Below, piece by piece: positions 44,085 to 53,418 of a DNA stretch of 64,000 nt. Within the stretch, counting starts at the first letter, position 1, and each line of letters begins with the position of its first letter. Both the position numbers and the translations under genes were made by a program. The notes under the pieces are model-generated. The model made no database searches, was not told the DNA's origin, and saw only the letters and a program-made list of their open reading frames with translations. Source of the DNA: JAVKLU01 sp031538895 (GTDB lineage: Bacteria > Pseudomonadota > Gammaproteobacteria > Burkholderiales > Burkholderiaceae); NCBI GenBank assembly GCA_031538895.1, contig JAVKLU010000020.1, positions 1 to 64,000 on the forward strand, in the 5' to 3' direction.

Positions 44085-45038
44085 TCAACGGGGTTTTCGC
44101 CAACTGACCCAACGACTGATTTCTCCCACAACGCCACGGCGGAATAACAAAACACACAAGATAAAAATTACCCCCATGATCACAGTGACCCACGAACCCA
44201 CTTTGTCGGCCAATAAATTCTCCAAACCGACGATCACGCTGGCGCCAACAATCGGCCCCAACAAGGTTCCCAAACCACCCAATAGCGTCATCAGCACCAC
44301 TTGTCCTGACATGTGCCAATGCACATCAGTCAGCGACACCAATTGAAAGACCAAGGCTTTGGTTGAACCCGCTAAACCGGCCAATGCAGCGGACAAAATA
44401 AACGCTAATAGTTTGTAACGTGCGGCGTCAAACCCTAAAGAAATGGCGCGGGCTTCGTTTTCACGAATCGCTTTGAGTACGCGTCCGAAAGGCGAATGGA
44501 TAACGCGGTGAATCAAGGCATAGCCACCTAAAAATACGCACAACACAAAGTAATACATCGTCAAGTTTTCCGACAAATCAAACACGCCAAACAAATAGCC
44601 GCGCGGAATTCCTTGCAGTCCGTCTTCGCCACCGGTAAACTTTAATTGCAAGGCCAAAAAGAAAACCAGTTGTGCCAAACCCAAAGTAATCATCGCAAAA
44701 TAAATTCCAGAGCGGCGAATCGCTAACACGCCAAACAGCGCGCCCATACATGCACCAGTCAAAGTCCCAGCAAGCAAGCCCAGTTCCGGCGACCAGCCCA
44801 TGTTGTGGCACAAGTAGCCCATCACATACGCCGATCCGCCAAAAAATGCGGCATGTCCAAACGATAACAATCCGGCAAACCCCAAGAGCAAGTTAAACGC
44901 GCAGGCAAACAAAGCAAAGCACAACACTTTCATCAAAAAAGTGGGGTACATCAAAAACGGCGCGATACTGCCAATCAAGATCAGCGCGATAAAAGTCAAA
45001 ATCGTGCGCCGTTGCGCGCTCATAAAAAAAGAGGGCAT
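44085..45038 (-). CDS. livM: LivM-type ABC transporter permease
   Basis: Inner-membrane permease, 317 residues from the ATG at 45038. Many hydrophobic helices are visible, with the family region LLGFAGLLSFGHAAFFGGSAYVMGYL near the start, VLKAIRENEARAISLGFDAARYKLLAF as the cytoplasmic EAA-like loop, and MTLLGGLGTLLGPIVGA towards the end. It pairs with LivH. The frame extends 13 codons further upstream to a TTG that is less likely. Confidence 0.9.
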   Translation of the reverse strand: MPSFFMSAQRRTILTFIALILIGSIAPFLMYPTFLMKVLCFALFACAFNLLLGFAGLLSFGHAAFFGGSAYVMGYLCHNMGWSPELGLLAGTLTGACMGALFGVLAIRRSGIYFAMITLGLAQLVFFLALQLKFTGGEDGLQGIPRGYLFGVFDLSENLTMYYFVLCVFLGGYALIHRVIHSPFGRVLKAIRENEARAISLGFDAARYKLLAFILSAALAGLAGSTKALVFQLVSLTDVHWHMSGQVVLMTLLGGLGTLLGPIVGASVIVGLENLLADKVGSWVTVIMGVIFILCVLLFRRGVVGEISRWVSWRKPR

Positions 45039-45141
45039 GATGGATTTAATAAATGTGAAATCATCAATTTGATTCAATCAATTGTTGTACAAAAAATCGT
45101 GATCGCCTGTTCAGCATATTCCCAACTGGCGGCGCGGCAAT

Positions 45142-46026
45142 TTATGCGGTTTTACCAAACAAACCTGCCGGTCGCAACACTAATACCAATACCATAATCA
45201 AAAAAATCACCACAGCAGACGCTTCAGGATAAAAAAATCGCGTGAAGCCTTCGATGATGCCCAGCATTACGCCAGTAATCACACCGCCCATAATTGACCC
45301 CATTCCACCGATCACCACCACGGCAAACACCACGATGATCAGATTTGATCCCATGACTGGCGTCACTTGCATAATTGGCGCCGCTAACACGCCGGCAAAC
45401 GCCGCCAGTGCGGCACCGGCGGCATAAGTCGCGGTAATCATCAAAGGCACATTAATGCCCAAAGCCTGTACCAAATCGGGACCTTGTGTCGCCGCGCGCA
45501 GGGTGGCACCCAAACGCGTGCGTTCGATCAGATACCAGGCGATGAAACACACTACCAATGCCACCACTACCACCACCGCACGGTAAATCGGCAAATACAT
45601 AAAACCCAAATTCATGCCCCCTTTTAACCATTGGGGCACTTCATACGACAATCCCGAGATGCCATAAAAATGGCGGAACACACCTTCGGCGATCAAAGCC
45701 AGACCAAAAGTCAAAAGCAATCCATACAAATGGTCTTGTTGATATAAATGACGCAACAATAGACGTTCGATCAGTATCGCAATTCCGGCCATGATTAAGG
45801 GGGCAATCAGCAAAGCCCAAAAAAATGAAATACCCCAATACTCCAACAACATCCACGCGATGAATGCACCGATCATGTATTGCGCGCCGTGCGCAAAGTT
45901 GATGATGTTTAACAGGCCAAAAATAATCGCCAAACCCAAACTTAAAATCGCATAAAACGAGCCGTTAATCAGTCCAAGTAACAACTGTCCGAGCAAAGCT
46001 GGAAGAGAAATACCAAAAATTTCCAT
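45142..46026 (-). CDS. livH: LivH-type ABC transporter permease
   Basis: First gene of the transporter operon, 294 residues. It contains LINGSFYAILSLGLAIIFGLLNIINFAHGAQYMIGAF, the hallmark of LivH, then LIERTRLGATLRAATQGPDLVQALGINV and VVIGGMGSIMGGVITGVMLGIIEGFT. The ATG at 46026 starts the conserved sequence; 28 upstream codons in frame are not conserved. Confidence 0.92.
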   Translation of the reverse strand: MEIFGISLPALLGQLLLGLINGSFYAILSLGLAIIFGLLNIINFAHGAQYMIGAFIAWMLLEYWGISFFWALLIAPLIMAGIAILIERLLLRHLYQQDHLYGLLLTFGLALIAEGVFRHFYGISGLSYEVPQWLKGGMNLGFMYLPIYRAVVVVVALVVCFIAWYLIERTRLGATLRAATQGPDLVQALGINVPLMITATYAAGAALAAFAGVLAAPIMQVTPVMGSNLIIVVFAVVVIGGMGSIMGGVITGVMLGIIEGFTRFFYPEASAVVIFLIMVLVLVLRPAGLFGKTA

Positions 46027-46482
46027 AAATCGATCCGTAAATAAATCAATAACAAATAGCTCAATAGCAACTAGCTCAATCACCAATCCATCAGTCATAT
46101 TCCACCGCACTATTCGCGATCAGGGTTTGTTCTGGACGATAGAGAATCCCCACACCCTCAGCAAAGAATGGCGAAGATCGCGGTCTGTCTCACGATGTGC
46201 CTTTAGCGATTGTAAACACTGCTGTGATTGCGCTACGTGGAGCCATTACTTCATGCAACTAAAACCTCTAAATTGATGCAATGGCGCAGATACTGTCTCA
46301 ACTATTTTTAATGATGATTGCCAATATATTCGCGCTGCCTTACAAACAAATTGCACACGATTGCACGCGATACCCTTCATCAAAATCAGGAGCAAAATGA
46401 GACGGTAATCCCCCATAAATTAAAAGCAGTCACATGTAATCCTTTGCACTGTAATTCTTTACATTCGCACGCGCGTGATGCG
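46027..46482. other. Intergenic region between livH and thiamine pyrophosphokinase gene
   Basis: About 450 bp with no gene. It should contain the promoter of the liv-type operon. I see no convincing -35/-10 pair, riboswitch, repeat or RNA gene. A small ORF with a Shine-Dalgarno (AGGAGCAAAATG, about 46389) stops after two sense codons. Confidence 0.4.
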
Positions 46483-47184
46483 CTAGATCGGTTCTGTCGT
46501 CGGTGATAAAGAATGCCACCACAATGGCCACAATTCTGTCGGCGCGGTCACCACATAGGCCGCGCTTTGACTACTTGCTTCTGGCGTCAAGATAATTTGT
46601 GACGCGATGGCGCGATTAGACACGCTCACCATGCGGTCAGGCGCCAACTCTAGCCCATCCAAAGGCCAGAATAATCCCTGACTGTAGGAAAAGCGCATTG
46701 ACCTCAAGGCCAGCACGCCGATGGGCGCCTCAGGCTGCACGGCAAAAGACTGCGCACCAACGCACACCCGAGAGACTTGCGCATCGTCAAGTAATAAAAA
46801 TTTTTGCGGATTGATCAAAGCACTTGTGTGACATAAATTGGCCAGACTGGCCAAGACCGCCATGGTGTGATCCAAACGCCCACCGCTAAAGCCTAAAGCA
46901 CACCACACTCGTGCAGAAAACTGTGCCAAGGCTTTATCAAAATCAGTATTGTCTTGGTTAGCTTGATGCCAATGTCGTCGCGCCGGCAGTCTTGCGCCCC
47001 CGCTGTCAAAATCACCAATCAAATCGTCAACTTGAACGTCTATTTGTTGCGCGTAAAGCGCCCCGCCATCAGCCGCCACCACACGCAAAGACGAATGATG
47101 TCCGCGTAAATACTGTTCAGTTTGTGCCAATAACACCAAATCAACTGGCGCATTACCAATCAACAAAATGGCATCGTCAATCAT
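46483..47184 (-). CDS. Thiamine pyrophosphokinase
   Basis: The 233-residue enzyme transfers pyrophosphate from ATP to thiamine to give TPP. Motifs: VVAADGGALYAQQ, DDLIGDFDSG, NQDNTDFDKALAQF and FSGGRLDHTMAVLASL, followed by the C-terminal thiamine-binding beta domain with MVSVSN and a strand-rich end. All acidic metal ligands are kept. Upstream of it is uvrA on the same strand with 45 bp between them, so the two may be cotranscribed. Confidence 0.92.
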   Translation of the reverse strand: MIDDAILLIGNAPVDLVLLAQTEQYLRGHHSSLRVVAADGGALYAQQIDVQVDDLIGDFDSGGARLPARRHWHQANQDNTDFDKALAQFSARVWCALGFSGGRLDHTMAVLASLANLCHTSALINPQKFLLLDDAQVSRVCVGAQSFAVQPEAPIGVLALRSMRFSYSQGLFWPLDGLELAPDRMVSVSNRAIASQIILTPEASSQSAAYVVTAPTELWPLWWHSLSPTTEPI

Positions 47185-47229
47185 AAATTTATCGCACGAA
47201 TAAAAACGCTTACAAATTGTTTGTGCCGA

Positions 47230-50200
47230 TTATTTTTTGCTTGTTGTTTTTCCTTTAAGCGGCGTTTTCACCGTCGGTTTGATTGCTTTGCTTACCGTTT
47301 TTTCCTTGCTTACCGTTTTGTCCTTGCTTAACGTTTTGTCCTTGTTTAGCGTTTTTGCTGTCGTCAGTTTTTCAGTTGGGGGAGGTTCAAGAAATGCTTT
47401 TTTAGGACTCATCACTTTTTTCAGATAAGTCCCGGTCGCGCTATTTTTATTCGCCGCAACTTCTTCAGGCGTTCCCGTCGCCAAAATCAAACCGCCTCCA
47501 TTGCCACCTTCTGGGCCCAAATCAATCACCCAGTCAGCGGTTTTAATCACATCTAAATTATGTTCAATGATCACGACGGTATTGCCCATGTCACGCAAGT
47601 GATGCAAGACTTTCAACAACAAATCAATATCGTGAAAATGTAAACCCGTGGTCGGTTCATCCAAAATATATAAAGTACGACCGGTGTCGCGTTTGGACAG
47701 TTCCAAAGACAACTTGACCCGTTGCGCCTCGCCACCAGACAATGTGGTTGCGGCTTGGCCCAATTTGATATAGCCCAGACCGACTTGCAACAAGGTATCC
47801 AATTTTCGCGCCAGGGCTGGCACCGCGTTAAAAAATTGGTAGGCATCCTCAACCGTCATATCCAAAATCTGCGCAATGTTGCGGCCTTTGTAATGCACGT
47901 CGAGGGTTTCGCGGTTATAACGTTTACCCTTGCACGTATCGCAAGGCACATACATATCTGGCAGAAAATGCATTTCCACTTTCAACACGCCATCGCCTTC
48001 GCAAGCTTCGCAGCGTCCGCCTTTCACGTTAAACGAAAAGCGACCGGCTTGATAACCGCGCTCTTTGGACTGTGGCACGCTGGCGAATAACTCGCGTATC
48101 GGCGTGAACAATCCGGTATACGTCGCCGGATTAGAACGCGGTGTGCGACCAATCGGTGATTGATCTACCGCGATCACTTTATCAAAATGATCCATCCCTT
48201 CAATCGCATCATGCGGTGCCGGTTCGGTTTGTGCGCGATTGAGTTCATGCGCGGCAACCGCGTACAAAGTATCGTTAATCAAAGTCGATTTTCCTGACCC
48301 TGATACCCCCGTGATGCAGGTCATTAAACCAACCGGAATGGTGCAGTTGACCGCCTTTAAATTATTGCCGCGCGCGCCTTTAACCACCAATTGTTTATTC
48401 GGATCAGCTTGGTGTCGTTGTTCAGGCACTTTGATGGACAAGGTGCCATTCAAATATTGCGCGGTGAGTGATTCGCTATTTTTTTCAATATCTGCCGCCC
48501 TACCTTGGGCAATGACCGCACCGCCATGCACGCCGGCACCCAAACCCATATCGATCACATAGTCCGCCGCCCGAATCATGTCTTCATCGTGTTCCACCAC
48601 CAAAACACTATTGCCTAAATCGCGCAAATGTTTCAGCGTTGTAATCAAACGATCGTTGTCGCGTTGATGCAAACCAATCGAAGGTTCATCCAAAACATAC
48701 ATCACTCCCGTTAAGCCAGACCCAATTTGCGAGGCCAAACGAATCCGCTGTGATTCGCCACCGGATAAGGTTTCAGCACTACGATCTAAAGACAAATAAT
48801 CCAAACCGACGTTGTTTAAAAAACTCAAGCGTGCGGCGATCTCTTTGATGATGCGCGAACCGATTTCGGCTTTCGCTCCGCTCAAAGTCAAATGCTGAAA
48901 GACCTGCAAACATTCCTTTAAGGACAAGGCCGACAAATCATAAATCGCGCGTCCAGGAAGCCCATTAAACAAATCTTCACCAATGCGCACAAAACGCGCA
49001 GCGGGTTTTAAACGCGAACCACCGCAATCAATACACAGTCGCCGATTGATGTATTGTGAGAGCTCTTCTTTGACCGCTAAAGAATCCGTATCGCGATAAC
49101 GTCGTTCGTAGTTGGGAATGACACCTTCAAACGCGTGTTTTTTGCGGCTAGAGCCGTGCTCATGCGCGTACTCAAACGAAATTTCTTCTTTGCCCGATCC
49201 GTGCAACACTGCTTGTTGAACATTTTCCGCCATCTCTTCAAAGGGCGTATTGATATCCACCTTGTAATGCGCCAACACGCTTTTGATGATCGAAAACATA
49301 AACGGATTACGCTTGTCCCAGCTTTTAATCGCGCCGCTGGCCAAGCTTAAATGCGGATAAGCAACGATACGCGCCGGATCAAAAAAATGCGTTGTGCCCA
49401 AACCATCGCAAGTACCACAGGCTCCAACCGGATTGTTAAACGAGAACAAACGCGGCTCTAACTCTTGCAAGGCATAACCGCACATTGGGCAGGCAAAACG
49501 ATTAGAAAAAATCGTTTCTTGTTCAGTATCTAAATTAAAAACTTGCACTCGTCCATCCGCAATGCGCAGTCCGGCTTCCAGGCTTTCGGCTAAACGTTGC
49601 TTGTGTTCTGGTGCAATGCGCAGACGATCGACCACGACATCGATGGTGTGTTTTTCATTTTTTTTCAAAGTCGGCAAATCATCGACTTCGTAAATTTTGG
49701 CTCTTCCCGTACCGCTTTGAATACGAAAACGCACAAAACCTTGCGATTGCATATTGGTGAAAAAATCAAGGTGTTCGCCTTTACGATTTAACACCACTGG
49801 TGCCAAAATCAAAATCCGTGCGTCTGCGCAATCGGTCAGGACACTATCAACCATTTGCGATACCGACTGCGCTTGCAAGGCGTGCCCGGGATGATCGGGA
49901 CAATACGGCGTCCCAACGCGGGCATACAACAGGCGCAAGTAATCGTGAATTTCGGTGACTGTTCCAACGGTTGAACGCGGATTATGCGAAGTCGCTTTTT
50001 GTTCAATCGAAATAGCGGGCGATAGACCCTCAATCAAATCAACATCTGGTTTTTCCATCAATTGCAAAAACTGACGCGCATACGCTGACAATGATTCGAC
50101 GTAACGACGTTGGCCTTCGGCATACAAGGTATCAAACGCTAAAGATGATTTTCCCGAACCTGATAAACCGGTGATGACCACTAATTCATCACGAGGAATA

Positions 50201-50259
50201 TCTAAATTAATGTTTTTGAGGTTGTGGGTGCGTGCACCGCGAACTCGAATTGTGGCCAT
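47230..50259 (-). CDS. uvrA: Excinuclease ABC subunit A
   Basis: UvrA is the damage-recognition ATPase of nucleotide excision repair. The 1009-residue protein has two ABC cassettes: Walker A GLSGSGKSSL near the start and GVSGSGKSTL in the second half, with signatures ETLSGGESQRIRLASQIGSG and TTLSGGEAQRVKLSLELSK. The zinc-binding cysteines are CPMCGYAL/CGTCDGLG and CEACEGDGVLKVEMHF/CDTCKGKRYN. After the usual end (TGTYLKKVM) comes a tail of about 50 residues, rich in Lys, Thr and Ser with repeats such as KDKTLSKDKTVSKEKTVSK. The repeats correspond to a 15-bp DNA repeat. The tail could add DNA affinity. Confidence 0.97.
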   Translation of the reverse strand: MATIRVRGARTHNLKNINLDIPRDELVVITGLSGSGKSSLAFDTLYAEGQRRYVESLSAYARQFLQLMEKPDVDLIEGLSPAISIEQKATSHNPRSTVGTVTEIHDYLRLLYARVGTPYCPDHPGHALQAQSVSQMVDSVLTDCADARILILAPVVLNRKGEHLDFFTNMQSQGFVRFRIQSGTGRAKIYEVDDLPTLKKNEKHTIDVVVDRLRIAPEHKQRLAESLEAGLRIADGRVQVFNLDTEQETIFSNRFACPMCGYALQELEPRLFSFNNPVGACGTCDGLGTTHFFDPARIVAYPHLSLASGAIKSWDKRNPFMFSIIKSVLAHYKVDINTPFEEMAENVQQAVLHGSGKEEISFEYAHEHGSSRKKHAFEGVIPNYERRYRDTDSLAVKEELSQYINRRLCIDCGGSRLKPAARFVRIGEDLFNGLPGRAIYDLSALSLKECLQVFQHLTLSGAKAEIGSRIIKEIAARLSFLNNVGLDYLSLDRSAETLSGGESQRIRLASQIGSGLTGVMYVLDEPSIGLHQRDNDRLITTLKHLRDLGNSVLVVEHDEDMIRAADYVIDMGLGAGVHGGAVIAQGRAADIEKNSESLTAQYLNGTLSIKVPEQRHQADPNKQLVVKGARGNNLKAVNCTIPVGLMTCITGVSGSGKSTLINDTLYAVAAHELNRAQTEPAPHDAIEGMDHFDKVIAVDQSPIGRTPRSNPATYTGLFTPIRELFASVPQSKERGYQAGRFSFNVKGGRCEACEGDGVLKVEMHFLPDMYVPCDTCKGKRYNRETLDVHYKGRNIAQILDMTVEDAYQFFNAVPALARKLDTLLQVGLGYIKLGQAATTLSGGEAQRVKLSLELSKRDTGRTLYILDEPTTGLHFHDIDLLLKVLHHLRDMGNTVVIIEHNLDVIKTADWVIDLGPEGGNGGGLILATGTPEEVAANKNSATGTYLKKVMSPKKAFLEPPPTEKLTTAKTLNKDKTLSKDKTVSKEKTVSKAIKPTVKTPLKGKTTSKK

Positions 50260-50337
50260 AAGAAAAAATGAGGTAAAACGAAAAAGACCTAGTGCCCAAA
50301 TGTCTATAGCCCATCGTATGAATTACGATAAAGCTAA

Positions 50338-50583
50338 TTACGAGGCAGCTTGCCACTCGGCAGGGGTGAAGGCCTTGATCGATAGCGCATGAATTTCACT
50401 TTTCATACGATCGCCCAATGCTGCATAGACCAATTGATGGCGCGCGATGCGCGAAAGTTGGGCAAATGCCGTACTCACAATAATCGCATTAAAGTGTTGA
50501 CCGTCACCGTCAACTTCAATGTGCTCGCACGCTAACTCTGCTGCGATATGGGTTTGAATGCTTAAAGGCGTAGGTAATGACAT
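50338..50583 (-). CDS. BolA/IbaG-family protein
   Basis: The 81-residue protein has the BolA fold pattern: CEHIEVDGDGQHFNAIIVSTAF, the helix-turn region RIARHQLVYAALGDRMKSEIHALSIKAFTPAEW. BolA proteins work with monothiol glutaredoxins in iron-sulfur metabolism; the conserved His in RHQLVY is the ligand. The IbaG-like subgroup usually lacks extended termini, as here. It is transcribed after uvrA in the opposite gene order, with 78 bp to the uvrA start. Confidence 0.88.
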   Translation of the reverse strand: MSLPTPLSIQTHIAAELACEHIEVDGDGQHFNAIIVSTAFAQLSRIARHQLVYAALGDRMKSEIHALSIKAFTPAEWQAAS

Positions 50584-50738
50584 AGGAGTAAAGTAAATAT
50601 GTCGCGTGCAAACGACGCGCTAACAGCCCAGCATTATCGTGTAATTAATTTTGTTCACTATGCTGACTGAAAAATGCAGCCTGAAGGTTTTGCTCAAGCA
50701 ATTCGTGGTGAATATCCTGCGTACTTTTTAATTTCAGA

Positions 50739-51437
50739 TTACAGGTCGCTCGATGCGTTTTTGTGACGAATATCTTTCCCTGCGACCACAAACACCACGT
50801 ATTCCGCAATATTTTTTGTGTGATCACCAATTCGTTCAATCGCTCGACCGACGGCCATGCAATCCAAAGCTGTCGTAATCGTTGAAGAATCTCCTTGCAT
50901 TACTTGAATGACTGATTGCAACAACAAACGATAGGCTTGATCGAGGGTTTTATCATCCCGAATCACGCGCATTGCCGAATCCACATCTTGTCGCGCAAAG
51001 GTATCCAAGGCCGACCGCAATTGGCTGACCGCCAAGTCGTACGCGACGCGAATCGTGGCATTAGGATCAAAGTTGGTTAAGGTTTTAATGTCGCGCTTGT
51101 CTTCGGGAGCGTTCAATACAATCCGCGCGATCTTGGCCGACTCATCGCCCATGCGTTCAATATCCGTAACAATTTTTAAAGTCGCCATCACAGCGCGCAA
51201 ATCATTCGCGGCAGGTTGACGGCGCACAATCAAATGCACGCAAGCATCATCCAAAGCCAATTCCATGCTGTTGACTTCTTCGTCCATCGCGACCACTTTG
51301 GCGGCCGCAACTTTGTCATTGCTTAAATAAGCTTGTACCGCGTCGCAAAACTGTGCTTCAACCAAGCCGGCCATTTGCAGGACTTTGCTGTGAATATCGT
51401 TTAAATCTAAATCGTATTGTTTTGAGGCGTGATTCAT
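50739..51437 (-). CDS. phoU: Phosphate transport regulator PhoU
   Basis: The 232-residue protein consists of two three-helix bundles. The repeated acidic metal motif E..R.GD appears as DIERMGDESAKIARI in the first and AIERIGDHTKNIAEYVV in the second. PhoU links the Pst transporter with the PhoR kinase and lowers Pho regulon expression when phosphate is available. It follows pstB on the same strand with about 75 bp. phoB and phoR are not in the window. Confidence 0.95.
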   Translation of the reverse strand: MNHASKQYDLDLNDIHSKVLQMAGLVEAQFCDAVQAYLSNDKVAAAKVVAMDEEVNSMELALDDACVHLIVRRQPAANDLRAVMATLKIVTDIERMGDESAKIARIVLNAPEDKRDIKTLTNFDPNATIRVAYDLAVSQLRSALDTFARQDVDSAMRVIRDDKTLDQAYRLLLQSVIQVMQGDSSTITTALDCMAVGRAIERIGDHTKNIAEYVVFVVAGKDIRHKNASSDL

Positions 51438-51510
51438 TTTTTTCCTTTGATTCAAAATCAATGCGCTAAACGCATTGCTAATTCAACAAATAATTACCAA
51501 CTCAATCGAT

Positions 51511-52287
51511 TTAACCAAAACGTCCGGTTAAGTAGTCTTCTGTTTCTTTACGTTTTGGTTTCAAAAACAATTCATCGGTCACACCGTATTCAACCAAATC
51601 ACCTAAATACATATAGGCCGTAAAGTCAGACACCCGCGCCGCTTGCTGCATGTTGTGAGTCACAATCAAAATTGACACACGCTCTTTTAAATGCGCGATC
51701 AATTCTTCAATACTCGCCGTGGCAATGGGATCAAGTGCTGAAGTCGGTTCATCAAATAATAAAATTTCAGGTTCGGTTGCCAAACATCGCGCAATACACA
51801 AACGCTGTTGCTGACCGCCGGATAAAGAATTTGCCAATTCATGCAAACGGTGCTTGACTTCTTTCCACAAAGCCGCGTCTTTCAAAGCTTGTTCAACACG
51901 GTCTTCGATTTCGGTGCGGCTTAAAGAACCGCGCAAACGTAAGCCGTAGGCGACGTTTTCAAAAATTGACTTCGGAAAAGGATTGGGTTTTTGGAATACC
52001 ATCCCAATACGCATTCGTACTTCTATCGGATCAACTTCCGGTGCCAAAATATTGGTATCGTCCGGATACAAACGAATTACGCCGTCGTAACGCGTGCCCG
52101 GATACAAATCATGCATCCGATTAAACGAACGCAACAGCGTTGACTTGCCACAACCTGATGGCCCAATTAAGGCAGTGACTTTCTTATCGCAAAGAGTCAA
52201 ATTTACATTTTTCAAGGCTTGGAATGCGCCGTAATAAAAACTAAAATTTTGCGCTTCAGCTTTCACATCTAGTTTGGTTTCGTTCAT
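51511..52287 (-). CDS. pstB: Phosphate ABC transporter ATP-binding protein PstB
   Basis: The 258-residue ATPase has ALIGPSGCGKSTLLRSFNRMHDL (Walker A), the PstB-specific VGMVFQKPNPFPKSIFENV, NSLSGGQQQRLCIARCLA (signature) and EILLFDEPTSALDPIAT (Walker B). It drives high-affinity phosphate uptake with PstC and PstA. It is separated from pstA by 211 bp that contains a MITE. Confidence 0.96.
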   Translation of the reverse strand: MNETKLDVKAEAQNFSFYYGAFQALKNVNLTLCDKKVTALIGPSGCGKSTLLRSFNRMHDLYPGTRYDGVIRLYPDDTNILAPEVDPIEVRMRIGMVFQKPNPFPKSIFENVAYGLRLRGSLSRTEIEDRVEQALKDAALWKEVKHRLHELANSLSGGQQQRLCIARCLATEPEILLFDEPTSALDPIATASIEELIAHLKERVSILIVTHNMQQAARVSDFTAYMYLGDLVEYGVTDELFLKPKRKETEDYLTGRFG

Positions 52288-52312
52288 AAATTTTTCAGCA
52301 AAATTCCAATAA

Positions 52313-52455
52313 GGGCACTTCTATAAATACAGAATGTGCGGATGAAGTGCGAGGCGCTCAGCACACAGAAACCGGAGCGTACATACAGTACGTGAGGATT
52401 TCGCGTACTGCGCAACAAAGCAATTCGCCGCAAAAATGAATTGATAGAAGTGCCC
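52313..52455 (-). mobile_element. 143-bp MITE, copy B (between pstA and pstB)
   Basis: Terminal inverted repeats GGGCACTTCTATAAAT and its partner, exact 4-bp target duplication ATAA on both sides. It is inserted inside the pst operon, between pstA and the pstB start codon (25 bp upstream). Its ends can pair in the transcript. Confidence 0.93.
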
Positions 52456-52498
52456 ATAACAATCAAGTAAGTGCTTACCGCAAAAAATAACTACAGGG

Positions 52499-53416
52499 TT
52501 ACCACTTAATACGTTTACGCAATTGATAGCGCACCACAATTGCCGCACCATTCATCGCCAGTGTCATCAACACCAATACCACACCGGCGGCGGCGGCGTT
52601 TTGCACAAAAGCGGCTTCTGGACGCGAAGTCCAGTTAAACATTTGAATCGGCATTACCGTGAACGCTGAAAAAAGCCAATCAAAATTCAAAAATGGCGCG
52701 TCAGTTCCAATCGGAGATGGCGGTAAAAATGCAATAAACGTCAACGCACCTATCGTAATAATCGGCGCGGTCTCACCAATCGCTCGCGATAAACTGATAA
52801 TGATTCCAGTCAAAATTCCAGATGCTGAATACGGCAAAACGTGATCACGCGTCACTTGCCACTGCGTTGCACCTAGGCCATATGCGGCTTCGCGGATGTA
52901 TTGTGGAATCGCACGAATTGATTCGCGCGTTGCCACAATCACAATTGGCAGCGCTAATAAACCCAAAGTCAGCCCCGCCGACAAAATACTTTGTCCAAAT
53001 CCAAAAGCGTAAACAAAAACACCTAAGGCCAATAGACCATACACAATCGAGGGCACACCTGCCAAATTACTCACGTTGATTTCGATAATGTCAGTCATCC
53101 AATTTTTGGGCGCGTATTCTTCCAAGTAAACCCCTGCCGCGACTCCCAGAATCACTGAAGTCATACTGGTCACCAACATCACCAAAAGCGAACCAACCCA
53201 TGCCGAAAAAATTCCGGCGCGTGCCGCGTGGCGCGATGGAAATTGCGTAAAAAAATCGGCGTTTAAACGTGGCCATCCATCCAACAACATTTGTGCAAAT
53301 AACACAATAAAAACCATCACCGCGAGCATTAAGGCTAAAAAACTACTGACCGAAAAAATCACATCCCAGCGGCGATTTTTTTTAACTAACTGAGAGAGCT
53401 TGCTTGAATTCATCAT
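52499..53416 (-). CDS. pstA: Phosphate ABC transporter permease PstA
   Basis: The 305-residue protein has six hydrophobic helices. The conserved cytoplasmic loop reads ATQWQVTRDHVLPYSASGILTGIIISLSRAIGETAPI, as in PstA, and the N-terminal periplasmic part has FPSRHAARAGIFSAW. It starts three bases after the pstC stop. Part of the pstSCAB-phoU operon. Confidence 0.95.
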   Translation of the reverse strand: MMNSSKLSQLVKKNRRWDVIFSVSSFLALMLAVMVFIVLFAQMLLDGWPRLNADFFTQFPSRHAARAGIFSAWVGSLLVMLVTSMTSVILGVAAGVYLEEYAPKNWMTDIIEINVSNLAGVPSIVYGLLALGVFVYAFGFGQSILSAGLTLGLLALPIVIVATRESIRAIPQYIREAAYGLGATQWQVTRDHVLPYSASGILTGIIISLSRAIGETAPIITIGALTFIAFLPPSPIGTDAPFLNFDWLFSAFTVMPIQMFNWTSRPEAAFVQNAAAAGVVLVLMTLAMNGAAIVVRYQLRKRIKW

Positions 53417-53418
53417 GA

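Noticed and set aside
44035..44319. Separate ORF overlapping livM
   Set aside because: Frame shadow of the livM coding sequence; livM is intact in its own frame.
52321..52551. Small ORFs inside the three MITE copies
   Set aside because: They share sequence only because the element is repeated; they have no start context and no domain, and one reading frame differs between copies.
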